A stretch of DNA of 64,000 bases. Origin: Novipirellula galeiformis. Its GTDB lineage: Bacteria; Planctomycetota; Planctomycetia; Pirellulales; Pirellulaceae. The notes beneath the pieces are model-generated. The model saw nothing but the letters and a program-made list of their open reading frames with translations. It was not told the DNA's origin and did no database searches. The stretch lies in contig NZ_SJPT01000006.1 in assembly GCF_007860095.1 (NCBI RefSeq), positions 124,001 through 188,000 on the forward strand, in the 5' to 3' direction. Positions 54,195-62,927 of this stretch are shown here, one piece after another. Position 1 is the stretch's first letter. Each line of letters begins with the position of its first letter. A program made the position numbers and the translations under genes.

Positions 54195-57100
54195 ATGTCA
54201 ATCAAAGCCAATGGCGGGTTCCCACCAGGCGAGCCTGTACCGAACCGTCTACGCACTTGCCTCGCCGCGATCCCTCACCCGACTGCGCTGCCGTGGTGCG
54301 TGCTGGTAATCGTGCTGGCGGGGTTACCAACGGGAGCCCTCGGCCAACAGAATGGCCAACAGGGGGGTGACATTCCTAAACCCGTGACGATTGAAAATCC
54401 GATAGGAGATCGCGATGCGGTCGATGCGACCACGATTGAAGCAGGACTCGCCGCACTCGCGGCGGCCGAATCCCTGGACCCAAGTTTAAAAACGTCTCTG
54501 GAGGATCTGTATCAGCAAGCGAAGCAGAATCTCAGCGCCGCGGAGTTGAGCGCGAAGAATGCTCAGCAACTCGAGGCGATGGCGGCGGAAGCTCCCGCCA
54601 GGATGAAACAGGCCAAGATGGATTTGGATTCCAAGGAAGTGGTGAAGTGGACGCTTGATCCCGACGCCACCGTGGAATCGATCAAACAAACATTGGCGGA
54701 ATCGCAGCTAGAACTGAATGAGCTCGTCTCCACCGAAAGCAAATTGACGACGGCGCCGGGGCGCAGCCAAAAGCGGCTTACTGAAATTCCGCAAGAGATC
54801 AGCCAACTAGAGAAAGATCTTGAGCAGGTCGAAAAGCAACTCGCCAACCCCGCCTTGGCGAATGAGCCTGCGGTGCAAACGCAAGCACGGACGACCCAAC
54901 TACGATCCAAACGCCAAGCGTTACGGATGAAAATGGAGGAGCTCCGCAAGGAACAGGCGGCATACCTTGCCACCACCGAACTCGTGGCGTTGCAGAAACA
55001 GTTGGCGGATCGAGACATTGCCACACTTCGCAATGAGGTGCAGCAATTGCAGGAGACGTTAACCCAACGTCAGCGAAGCGAAGTTGCCGATAAGATCGAA
55101 AATCTTCGCGATGATCTCCAACGCGTTCCAGAGAAACTTAAGCCACTTGCGCAACGCAACATCGAAGTCACCGAGCAACATCAAGCGTTGGTTAACGAGT
55201 CCGCCCGAGCGAATGCCGAGCTCAACGAGACACGGGCGGCATTCGAAGACGTCAAGAACACTTTGAAAATCTCGCAAGAGCGACTCGAAGCGATCGGGTT
55301 GACCGATGCATTGGGATTGATGTTGCGGAACAAACGCAACGAATTCGAAGAGCTACGTAATAAATTTCGCCCGCGTGCTGATTTACAAGAAAAGATCCAA
55401 CAACATCAAATCAGCGTCTTTAGCTTGGAAGACTCCGCCGAAGAGGTCGACGAAAGAATTGCAGCGATTCGGGACTCCGCTCACCTAGCCGAGGAGCTCG
55501 AACTATTACGAAGACGCAAAGAGTTGTTGGTCGCAACGATGCAGGCTCAAAACTCAATCTTGCAAACGATGTTAACCGTGGACACCCAGCGACACGAACT
55601 TCGGAACGTGATCGACGAGTACATTGATTTTGTCGATCAAAACGTATTTTGGATTCGCAGCTCGCCTGCGTTTTCCCTTCAGGAACTGAAATATGTCCCT
55701 GAAACGCTCCGCTGGCTGGCGGAGCCTACGAGTTGGCGGAAGGTGCTGGATCAAATGATGCGGAATTTCGTCTGGCGACCGCTGCGTTCGCTGCTGGGAT
55801 TGCTGGGCGTGCTAGCGTTGTTTGTTTATCGCATCAAACTGCGGCGCCTCGTCTATGAGTGCGGCGAACAAGCACTGCGTCCAAACGCCAAATTTCGGAT
55901 CACCGCGACCACGTTGTTTTTCACAATTTTAGTGGCGTGTGCTTGGCCGGCACTCTTTAGATGGATCGGTTGGATGTTGCTGAGTAATCTCGGCAATGAT
56001 GCGTTCGTCAACGGAGTCGGAAATGCCTTCTCGATCACCGCGTTATTCATTGCTTCGCGTGAATTGATCAAAGAGGTTTGTCGCGACCATGGTTTAGCAC
56101 AACTTCATTTCGGCTGGGACAAAGCGGTCCGCTCGATGCTCCGCTTCCACCTGCGCTGGTATACCGTGCTCGGAGGCATCCTCATTTTCGTGATGGTGAT
56201 GATTCAGGATCACTCCGATACCCAACTGCGTGCCACCGCATCGCGACTCACCTCGATTGCCCTGTTCCTGGTAACCGCTTCATTTCACAGCATTGTTTTC
56301 TCGATCAAGAGCCCGATTTTTCTGCAAGCGCGGCGGCACAGTGCCGATTCCAAAGCGTATTTGTGGCGGCGGGTGATCTGGTTCGGCCTGACTGGATTTC
56401 CAATCGTATTTGCAGGACTCGCCTTCGCCGGCTATCTCGACACGGCATTCAACTTGGGCACGTTGATGCAGTATTCCATTTTGCTGCTCGTGTTGGTGCT
56501 GTTGTTGATGGCGTTGACGTTCCGGTGGCTGAGTTTGCATTACCGCGAAGTGGCGCGACGCCAAGCTCGTGAACAGCGTGAAAAGAAACTCGCCTCGCTG
56601 CAATCCTCTGCGACGGATGGTTTAACAACGGACGTTGGCATCGAGCTTCAAGAGGAAGACCAGGCCGATCTGCCGAAGCTTGATCGACAAACGCGTCAAT
56701 TGATCTATGTGGTGGCCACCGTGTTTTCGTTGTTCGGATTTGCCCTGATTTGGAGCAATGTCTTACCAGCCATCGAGATTTTTGATCGTGTCGAACTGTG
56801 GAGCGTGCACATCGGGAAGGACATGGAAGTGGAAGTGGTGACCTTCCGCGACATGCTCTATGCAATCGCAGCGATCGTGGTCCTCGCCTATTCGGTTCGC
56901 AATTTACCCGGGCTGGTCGAGTTATTTGTGCTGCGTCAGACCTCGCTCGATAGCGGCGCGCGTTATGCATTGACCACGATGCTGCGTTACGCGTTGACGG
57001 TCACGGGGGCATTGGTCGTATTGAATATTATCAGTGTGCCATGGACACAACTCGGTTGGTTGCTTGCCGCCGCCTCGGTGGGACTCGGTTTTGGTTTGCA

Positions 57101-57698
57101 AGAAATTGTCGCCAACTTTGTCTCGGGCATCATTTTGTTGCTCGAGCGGCCCGTTCGAGTCGGAGATGTCGTGACGATCGACAACACCACCGGAGTCGTT
57201 TCACGCATCCAAATGAGAGCGACCACGATCACCAGTTGGGAACGCAAAGAATTGGTGGTTCCGAACAAGGACTTGATCACCGGCAAGATCCTCAACTGGT
57301 CGCTTTCGAACGTCATCAATCGGTTGACCATGGAAGTGGGAGTGGAATACGACGCCGATCCCGATCAAGTCCGCGACATCCTAGAACACGTGGTCACGAA
57401 GCACCCTGATGTGATGGAAGATCCTGCTCCATTGATCAACTTTGACACCTTCGGAGACAGCTCACTCAATTTCTCGATTCGCTTTTACTTGGCGAATTTA
57501 GATCGCCGTGTCGGAGTCACGCACGAGATAAATACGGCCATCCTTACGGCCCTTCGTGCAGCCGATATCTCGATTCCCTTCCCGCAACGCGATTTGAACC
57601 TAAGCGTCAAAACGGACACACACCCGTTGTCGGTCCACCTGCAACCGCAACGCGACGGAGTTTCACTCGGTCATTCCGATGGAAAGCCACGGCGATAA
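54195..57698 (+). CDS. Large mechanosensitive channel (MscS superfamily, MscK/MscM-like)
   Basis: 1167 residues. A signal/anchor segment (WCVLVIVLAGLPTGALG) is followed by a ~450-residue periplasmic coiled coil of the MscS-porin type, a block of about ten membrane helices (roughly 540-960), and the conserved MscS core at about 965-1060: the pore helix LGWLLAAASVGLGFGLQEIV, ANFVSGIILLLERPVRVGDVV and TTITSWERKELVVPN, then a C-terminal cage domain. Layout and size match MscK/MscM, which open under osmotic down-shock. Start ATG 54195 preferred over the 16-codon-longer frame. Confidence 0.88.
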   Translation: MSIKANGGFPPGEPVPNRLRTCLAAIPHPTALPWCVLVIVLAGLPTGALGQQNGQQGGDIPKPVTIENPIGDRDAVDATTIEAGLAALAAAESLDPSLKTSLEDLYQQAKQNLSAAELSAKNAQQLEAMAAEAPARMKQAKMDLDSKEVVKWTLDPDATVESIKQTLAESQLELNELVSTESKLTTAPGRSQKRLTEIPQEISQLEKDLEQVEKQLANPALANEPAVQTQARTTQLRSKRQALRMKMEELRKEQAAYLATTELVALQKQLADRDIATLRNEVQQLQETLTQRQRSEVADKIENLRDDLQRVPEKLKPLAQRNIEVTEQHQALVNESARANAELNETRAAFEDVKNTLKISQERLEAIGLTDALGLMLRNKRNEFEELRNKFRPRADLQEKIQQHQISVFSLEDSAEEVDERIAAIRDSAHLAEELELLRRRKELLVATMQAQNSILQTMLTVDTQRHELRNVIDEYIDFVDQNVFWIRSSPAFSLQELKYVPETLRWLAEPTSWRKVLDQMMRNFVWRPLRSLLGLLGVLALFVYRIKLRRLVYECGEQALRPNAKFRITATTLFFTILVACAWPALFRWIGWMLLSNLGNDAFVNGVGNAFSITALFIASRELIKEVCRDHGLAQLHFGWDKAVRSMLRFHLRWYTVLGGILIFVMVMIQDHSDTQLRATASRLTSIALFLVTASFHSIVFSIKSPIFLQARRHSADSKAYLWRRVIWFGLTGFPIVFAGLAFAGYLDTAFNLGTLMQYSILLLVLVLLLMALTFRWLSLHYREVARRQAREQREKKLASLQSSATDGLTTDVGIELQEEDQADLPKLDRQTRQLIYVVATVFSLFGFALIWSNVLPAIEIFDRVELWSVHIGKDMEVEVVTFRDMLYAIAAIVVLAYSVRNLPGLVELFVLRQTSLDSGARYALTTMLRYALTVTGALVVLNIISVPWTQLGWLLAAASVGLGFGLQEIVANFVSGIILLLERPVRVGDVVTIDNTTGVVSRIQMRATTITSWERKELVVPNKDLITGKILNWSLSNVINRLTMEVGVEYDADPDQVRDILEHVVTKHPDVMEDPAPLINFDTFGDSSLNFSIRFYLANLDRRVGVTHEINTAILTALRAADISIPFPQRDLNLSVKTDTHPLSVHLQPQRDGVSLGHSDGKPRR

Positions 57699-57716
57699 TG
57701 CGTAGTGGCGACTCGC

Positions 57717-59183
57717 TTAGAAATCGAGCTGGGCTCGCATTGCGAAGATATCCGCATCGCTTTCGCCATAAGTCGGCCGGTCGAGCATCGCGTGAATGTA
57801 GTTGAATTGGAACTTGGTATAGGGGTTGAGGTACCAATTCAATCCCGCGGTCAAATCGTTCAAGCGTCCGCCTTGAATGTTTTCATCGTTTAAGTCGAGG
57901 TAGGACCATCGGCCGGCGATCTCCCACGCTCCGATGCCACCTTCGTTTCCAACACTACGATCGGGAGTCACCCGTCCAAAGACTCCGTTTTTCCCGTTGT
58001 ATTTTCGCGTCTCGCCCGTCAAGAAATAGCCTGCGTGAGCATAAGCGCCCGGCAAGGTGAGGGTGGGTCCGGCGGGTTGGGTCACCACCGCGTAGCTCGC
58101 TTCACTTTGTGCATAGAACGATCCGTACGCCAGCGCGAGTTCTGCGTTGAACAGGTTGGCGTTGTCCGCGGCGAATGCGCCGGTGTCGACAAACGCTGGC
58201 ACATTTGCAATCGCTCGTGTGGGCACTCCGCCACCGGTTTCGCCGACAGCGACCTCCGGTTGGTTACGATATTGGAATTGGTCATTGGCCGGATCAATGA
58301 AACTGTAACCACCACCGAGGTGGACGAGCCCCTTGCCATCGCCGCGATTGACAAGCAGCCCCGTCAACCGAGTTGCCATTCCGTAGCCACCGTTGTCGCC
58401 GACGTTACCACCGAATGTATCCGTGGGGTATCGGAACCCGGCGATGGCCCAGGTTGCGAGCTCGTCTTTACGGTTGCCGTAAAGCATCGCACCGATTTGT
58501 CGAAACGGCAAAAAGGCGAAGGGCAAGGCTCGTTCGAGAAAGGTCATTTCTCGAACACTCGTGAGTCCATCCATCCCAAAGGGTTGACGGAACTGTCCCA
58601 CCCGCAAGTTGCTCGATCCAAGCACATCGTCAATATCGAGCCAGACGTCCATGAAGCTAGGACGTCCGGGAAAGGCAAAGTCCATTTCGAGCATGTAGCT
58701 CACATTGTCCCACGCCTGGCCGGTCGCCGCCAAACGCGCACGACGAAAGTCGGCACCATCTTGGATATCTCCGTCGGCGGCAATCCCGCCTCCGAGCGTT
58801 TCCATGTTGGCACGGTCTTGGCTAAAACCAACCGCATCAGCCTGGAAGAATCCAGTAAGACGGGCGGTGGGGTATTTCGGTTTCGTGGGGTATGTCGGTT
58901 TCTCCGAGGGACAGCACAACACGGGGGCGGAGGAGAAGGTCGCCGTCGAGGCCGCCGACGAAATGACGCTGGCCGATTTGAGTTCGTCAATCTGTTGTTG
59001 CATCCGCTGAAGTTCAAACTGGACTTCGTTGGAAAGGATCATGCCGTCGGAGACGGGCGGTGATTGCGCGGACGCCGAGGAATGAAGGCAGATTGCCGCT
59101 AGCCCCACCGCGAACCATGATTTCAGTCCTGCGAGCGGCCGCCACTGTCCGCGAGCGGGGCGAGTTTGAAGTGGGCATTCCAT
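57717..59183 (-). CDS. Outer-membrane porin (phosphate-selective porin O/P-like)
   Basis: 488 residues from ATG 59183, with GGGAG before it. After a signal peptide (WFAVGLAAICLHSSASAQ) comes a short coiled coil (LQRMQQQIDELK), then a beta-barrel with alternating aromatic strands and a terminal Phe (FAMRAQLDF), as required for outer-membrane insertion. LRVGQFRQPFGMDGLTS and RRARLAATGQAWDNVSYMLEMDF match OprO/OprP-type porins. It is divergent from the sensor kinase. The paired TGCA sites at 59367-59401 are about 185 bp upstream, so it may be part of that regulon. Confidence 0.82.
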   Translation of the reverse strand: MECPLQTRPARGQWRPLAGLKSWFAVGLAAICLHSSASAQSPPVSDGMILSNEVQFELQRMQQQIDELKSASVISSAASTATFSSAPVLCCPSEKPTYPTKPKYPTARLTGFFQADAVGFSQDRANMETLGGGIAADGDIQDGADFRRARLAATGQAWDNVSYMLEMDFAFPGRPSFMDVWLDIDDVLGSSNLRVGQFRQPFGMDGLTSVREMTFLERALPFAFLPFRQIGAMLYGNRKDELATWAIAGFRYPTDTFGGNVGDNGGYGMATRLTGLLVNRGDGKGLVHLGGGYSFIDPANDQFQYRNQPEVAVGETGGGVPTRAIANVPAFVDTGAFAADNANLFNAELALAYGSFYAQSEASYAVVTQPAGPTLTLPGAYAHAGYFLTGETRKYNGKNGVFGRVTPDRSVGNEGGIGAWEIAGRWSYLDLNDENIQGGRLNDLTAGLNWYLNPYTKFQFNYIHAMLDRPTYGESDADIFAMRAQLDF

Positions 59184-59366
59184 TGCCGAGGTCTCCCTTG
59201 GGGGGTGTTTTACACATCGGGCGGGGACGGTAGAGAATGCTGATTGCATTCAACGCTCGTCGCCCTCCGAGTAATCCTGGTAAGGGTATGAGTCGGCTTA
59301 TCCGCCCGCGAAACTCCAGTTGGGAAAGGCGATTTGCTATTCCCTAGAGTAAAATAAAAAAGTTGC

Positions 59367-59401
59367 TGCAATGCCCTGCATTCCTCCTGCAATTCGCTGC
59401 A
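59367..59401. promoter_or_regulatory. Paired TGCA-N6-TGCA sites (probable activator binding)
   Basis: Two 14-bp units, TGCAATGCCCTGCA (59367-59380) and TGCAATTCGCTGCA (59388-59401), with TTCCTCC between them. Start-to-start spacing is 21 bp, two helical turns, which places two dimers on one face. The arrangement is identical to 62711-62745. Most likely bound by the NtrC-like regulator encoded downstream. Confidence 0.65.
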
Positions 59402-59505
59402 TGAAAAGGGCGTTCGATCATGGAATCGTTGGATTCGACGTGGGCTTATTGCGGAAGCTCCGCAATTTTGAAAGACTTCGAGCGAGTTCGGATGATTCCT
59501 GACGC

Positions 59506-59539
59506 TGAGCGTATTTTGATAATGAGCGTATTTTGATAA
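59506..59539. repeat. 17-bp exact tandem duplication
   Basis: TGAGCGTATTTTGATAA occurs twice in a row in the porin-kinase intergenic region. Confidence 0.9.
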
Positions 59540-59764
59540 TTCGAAGCGCCAGCGAGGGAAGATCGATCATGATTCCGTCTGTTGCGAACGCTTCGGGTTG
59601 CGATTGTGCCCGTCACTTAAAAGTCGTAACACCTTTCGGAGTCATCGGTTAGGGCATTCTGGAGCGATCGGATGCACGATCCAATCGAGGGCCGTAGGCT
59701 CACCCCATCCTCCCGGTTTTCCTAACAACTGGTTCCACGTTCCAAAGATTGAAACGCCCACCGC

Positions 59765-61144
59765 ATGCCTCAGAATCAGCTGAACCCCACGATGTTTGGC
59801 GTCCCCGATGGACGTGGAGTCCGTCGATTTGCGGCCGGATTAGCCTTCCTTAGCCTCGTGGCGTTGAGCGTAACGGCCTGGATTTTCTTTGATGTCGCGC
59901 GTGAACAAGAGATCGTCGCCCGCATCATCACGCATCTGCCGCAGAGTGATATGGCGGTCGTGGAAGAGCTTTCCGGCGACCTTCAATTGCGTAGCAAGCT
60001 CTCGTTGCTGTTGGTATTGAACATCGTTGGCACTGCAATTGCTTTCGCACTCGTGGTCCGAGGTTACGTCACCAGCGAGCAATCCCTTCGCGACGCCCAA
60101 GTCTTGGCGACCGACATTCGAGCCAGTTTGGATGGGGGCATTATTACGACCGATCAAGAGGGGCGAATGACCAGTCTAAATCCGCGTGGTCGAGAACTGT
60201 TGGGGCTTTCCGAGGACGACGGCGAGGGAATGACACCGTCTCAGGCGGGCAGTGAACATGCCCTGCTCGACGCGATCTGTCATGAAGTCAATCAGCATCA
60301 AACTCCGATTCGTGACCGCGACTATACGATCCTACGCAATGGTTATGAACATACGCTGCGTGCGGGGTGCACCCGTCTAAAAAACCAACGAAACGAGGCG
60401 GTCGGCACGGTGATTCATGTTCGCGATGTGACCGAGCGGGTGTTAATGGAGCAACGACTGCGGCGGATGGAACGCTACATGGGACTCGGTTCCCTCGCCG
60501 CCGGGCTGCAACATGAAATCAAAAATCCGCTAAGCGCCCTGTCGCTTCACCTGCAATTGCTAGGTGAGCATGTGTCCCAAAATTCCCCCGATGTTGAAAC
60601 GCAAGAGCTACTCGACGTGCTGCATACCGAAGTCACTCGCATCACGCATGTCTTGGATAGCTTTCGAAATTATGCATCGGTCAACGAACTGGGACGTTCC
60701 TGGGTCGATGTCGCCACCCTCATCGAAAAATTGGTCCGGTTTCTGCATCCGCAGGTCAAGAAGCAAAACGTCATCGTCAAAGTGGAGCTGCCCCCTCAAT
60801 CACTCGGTTCGATCGAAGCCGATTCGGGGCGGCTCGAACAAGTACTGTTGAACTTGGCGCTCAACGCGCTCGCCGCGATGCCCGATGGGGGGACGTTGCA
60901 ATTCCGCTTGAGCCGGATCCAAGACTCGCTTCGTATTGATGTCAGCGACACCGGAAACGGCATTCCCATGGAAATCCAATCACAGGTTTTTGATCCTTAT
61001 TTCACGACGCGCAACGACGGCACCGGGATGGGATTGGCGCTGTGCGACAAGATCGTTCGCCAACACGCAGGCAGCATCGACTTTCGCACCAGTCCTAGCG
61101 GAACCGAGTTTTCAGTGATGTTACCAATGGAAGGAAACGGATGA
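59765..61144 (+). CDS. NtrB-like sensor histidine kinase
   Basis: 459 residues. Two membrane helices (about 21-42 and 79-101) enclose a short (~35-residue) periplasmic loop. A PAS domain follows (about 115-230: DIRASLDGGIITTDQEGRM). The dimerisation/phosphotransfer domain has LQHEIKNPLSALSLH with the phosphorylated His, and the ATPase domain has LNLALNALAAMPDGG (N box), DTGNGIP (G1), FTTRNDGTGMGLALC (G2). Autophosphorylates on a signal and passes phosphate to the regulator, whose ATG overlaps its TGA. The short sensor loop suggests a membrane or internal signal. Confidence 0.9.
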   Translation: MPQNQLNPTMFGVPDGRGVRRFAAGLAFLSLVALSVTAWIFFDVAREQEIVARIITHLPQSDMAVVEELSGDLQLRSKLSLLLVLNIVGTAIAFALVVRGYVTSEQSLRDAQVLATDIRASLDGGIITTDQEGRMTSLNPRGRELLGLSEDDGEGMTPSQAGSEHALLDAICHEVNQHQTPIRDRDYTILRNGYEHTLRAGCTRLKNQRNEAVGTVIHVRDVTERVLMEQRLRRMERYMGLGSLAAGLQHEIKNPLSALSLHLQLLGEHVSQNSPDVETQELLDVLHTEVTRITHVLDSFRNYASVNELGRSWVDVATLIEKLVRFLHPQVKKQNVIVKVELPPQSLGSIEADSGRLEQVLLNLALNALAAMPDGGTLQFRLSRIQDSLRIDVSDTGNGIPMEIQSQVFDPYFTTRNDGTGMGLALCDKIVRQHAGSIDFRTSPSGTEFSVMLPMEGNG

Positions 61145-62502
61145 ACTCCGATGCATTTAGCTTACTAGTCGTCGATGACGAGCCGAATATCCGGTCGGGG
61201 CTCGCCAAAGGGCTGGCCGGAGAAGCCGACATCGTGGATACCGCGGTCGATGCCGACGACGCACTCGCGAAATTCGAGAAAGCGGACTACCAATTGGTGA
61301 TCGCGGACGTTCGGTTGAACTGTGGTATCACCGGAATCGAACTGCTAAAGAAGATCCTCTTCTCACGTCCGCAAACGGCCGTGATTATGATCACTGCGCA
61401 TGGAACCGTCGAAATGGCGGTCGAAGCAATGCATGCTGGCGCCTTTGACTTTATCTTAAAACCGCTCGACTTGAATCTGATCCGACAACAGGTCCGCAAA
61501 GCGCGTCAGTATCACCAACTTCGCGTTGAAAACCAACGCTTGCGAAATCGATTGGCCAGCGCAGGGGAAGTCTCCAACATCATCGGCGGCGGCGCTGCGA
61601 TGCAGGGTGTGTTACAGCAAATTCGGCAAGTCGCTGCAACCGAAGCCACCGTGATGATCCAAGGCGAAAGTGGCACGGGGAAGGAGTTGGTTGCTCACGC
61701 GCTGCACGATTTGAGTGATCGCAGCAGTGGTCCGTTCATTGCCGTGAATCTTGGAGCGATGCCCGAATCGCTATTAGAAAGTGAACTGTTTGGGCACGAG
61801 AAAGGCTCCTTCAGTGGGGCCACCCGCCAGAAACCGGGGTGCTTCGAACAGGCCAGCGGGGGAACGTTGTTCTTGGACGAAGTCACCGAGATGTCGGCCA
61901 AAAGCCAAGTCGATTTGTTACGCGTGCTCGAATCCAGACGCTTCACTCGCGTGGGTGGCGAAGCACAGTTGCAAACCGATGCGAGAGTCGTCTCGGCCAC
62001 CAACCGCTCCGTCGAAGACTTGATCGCCGACGGCACGTTTCGCGAAGATTTGTTCTATCGACTCAATGTGATCCCGATTGAAGTTCCCGCGTTGCGAGCG
62101 CGGCGTGAGGATATCCCATTGTTGGTCGAACATTTTTTAGAGCATTTCTGTAAACGCTACAATCGAGAGATCAAACGACTCGCGCCCGAGGCGATGCAGA
62201 CGATCGTTGCCGCTCCTTGGCCCGGTAACGTCCGGCAACTTCGCAATGTGATCGAGCGTGTCGTGGTAACGCACACCGGAAATGTGATTCACAACGTCGA
62301 GCTGCCATCGGAGCTGACCCCCAAACAAAGGGACAATCGCGCATTGCCCCCTACGTTGGCCGAAGCGGTCGAAGGCTGTGAACGCGAGACGATCCAAATC
62401 GCATTGGAAGCATGCGATTTGCACCGCGAGAAAACGGCCAAAGCGCTCGGTGTGAGTGTCCGTACCCTGCATTACAAGATGGGGCGTTACGGGCTGCATT
62501 AG
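61141..62502 (+). CDS. NtrC-family sigma-54-dependent response regulator
   Basis: 453 residues in three parts. Receiver (1-120): acidic pair VVDDEPN, phospho-Asp in VIADVRL, Thr in MITAHG, Lys in ILKPLD. AAA+ domain (about 140-370): Walker A GESGTGKE, the sigma-54-contacting loop reads GSFSGA instead of GAFTGA, Walker B GGTLFLDEV, and arginine finger region FREDLFYRLNVIP. C-terminal Fis-type helix-turn-helix (about 405-453: ALEACDLHREKTAKALGVS). It overlaps the kinase by 4 bp. Activates sigma-54 promoters after phosphorylation; likely target sites are the TGCA pairs on both sides of this operon. Confidence 0.92.
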   Translation: MNSDAFSLLVVDDEPNIRSGLAKGLAGEADIVDTAVDADDALAKFEKADYQLVIADVRLNCGITGIELLKKILFSRPQTAVIMITAHGTVEMAVEAMHAGAFDFILKPLDLNLIRQQVRKARQYHQLRVENQRLRNRLASAGEVSNIIGGGAAMQGVLQQIRQVAATEATVMIQGESGTGKELVAHALHDLSDRSSGPFIAVNLGAMPESLLESELFGHEKGSFSGATRQKPGCFEQASGGTLFLDEVTEMSAKSQVDLLRVLESRRFTRVGGEAQLQTDARVVSATNRSVEDLIADGTFREDLFYRLNVIPIEVPALRARREDIPLLVEHFLEHFCKRYNREIKRLAPEAMQTIVAAPWPGNVRQLRNVIERVVVTHTGNVIHNVELPSELTPKQRDNRALPPTLAEAVEGCERETIQIALEACDLHREKTAKALGVSVRTLHYKMGRYGLH

Positions 62503-62710
62503 GTCGCTATTGTGGGGTCACCCCAAGCGAGGGTTGTTTCACGCCATTGGCATCTCGAGGCGGAACGCCCCCTCGCAATGATGATCAAACTACGGTGTCA
62601 CGCTTACCGTTTTTGCAGCCCAATTTAGTCCCCCACCGCGTGCATAGCTCGCCGAGACGTTGCCGGGACCGTGGCCGCGGTTGGGGCAAAAACTTGGCCT
62701 CGCACGGATC

Positions 62711-62745
62711 TGCAAAAAATTGCATGCCTCCTGCACTACTCTGCA
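62711..62745 (+). promoter_or_regulatory. Paired TGCA-N6-TGCA sites upstream of a sigma-54 promoter
   Basis: TGCAAAAAATTGCA (62711-62724) and TGCACTACTCTGCA (62732-62745), separated by TGCCTCC. Start-to-start 21 bp, and the spacer ends in CCTCC exactly as at 59381-59387. The position, about 125-155 bp before the -24 element, is standard for NtrC-type enhancer sites. Confidence 0.7.
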
Positions 62746-62867
62746 TGATGTTGCTTTCGATTCTGACCCTCGCTTGAATTTTCGGAAAAAGGACATTTTT
62801 TATCTGCGGTTTTTTGCGGCGTGATATCCCTGTTTGAGTGATAGCCACAGGATCGCGACTTTGGGTT

Positions 62868-62883
62868 TGGCATCCCCCTTGCT
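62868..62883 (+). promoter_or_regulatory. Sigma-54 (-24/-12) promoter
   Basis: TGGCATCCCCCTTGCT agrees with the consensus TGGCAC-N5-TTGCW except for one base. The invariant GG and GC are 10 bases apart, as required. Expected transcription start is near 62894, giving a leader of about 35 bases to the ATG at 62928. Confidence 0.8.
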
Positions 62884-62927
62884 CTTCCACTCCTGACATC
62901 GTCCCCACCTCGACCAGGAGCCAGTCC

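Larger units (their letters stand above)
59184..59764. other. Divergent regulatory region between porin and kinase
   Basis: About 580 bp. It contains the paired TGCA-N6-TGCA sites (59367-59401) and an A-rich tract just left of them, plus a 17-bp duplication at 59506-59539. No convincing sigma-54 promoter was found for either direction by eye. A weak GG-N10-GC match reading toward the porin lies at 59255-59268. Confidence 0.5.
62503..62927. other. Regulatory region upstream of the DabA-type gene
   Basis: About 425 bp. After a TGGGGTCACCCCA palindrome just behind the regulator gene it carries the paired sites at 62711-62745 and the sigma-54 promoter at 62868-62883. No gene. Confidence 0.6.

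Noticed and set aside
58035-59063. 342-codon plus-strand frame
   Set aside because: Antisense to the porin, with no family character.
59255-59268. Sigma-54 promoter for the porin
   Set aside because: On the minus strand only the GG and GC are correct; the TTGC and TGGCA parts do not match, so it is too weak to call.
62508-62530. Terminator after the response regulator gene
   Set aside because: TGGGGTCACCCCA is a perfect short palindrome but its loop is too small and no T run follows directly.
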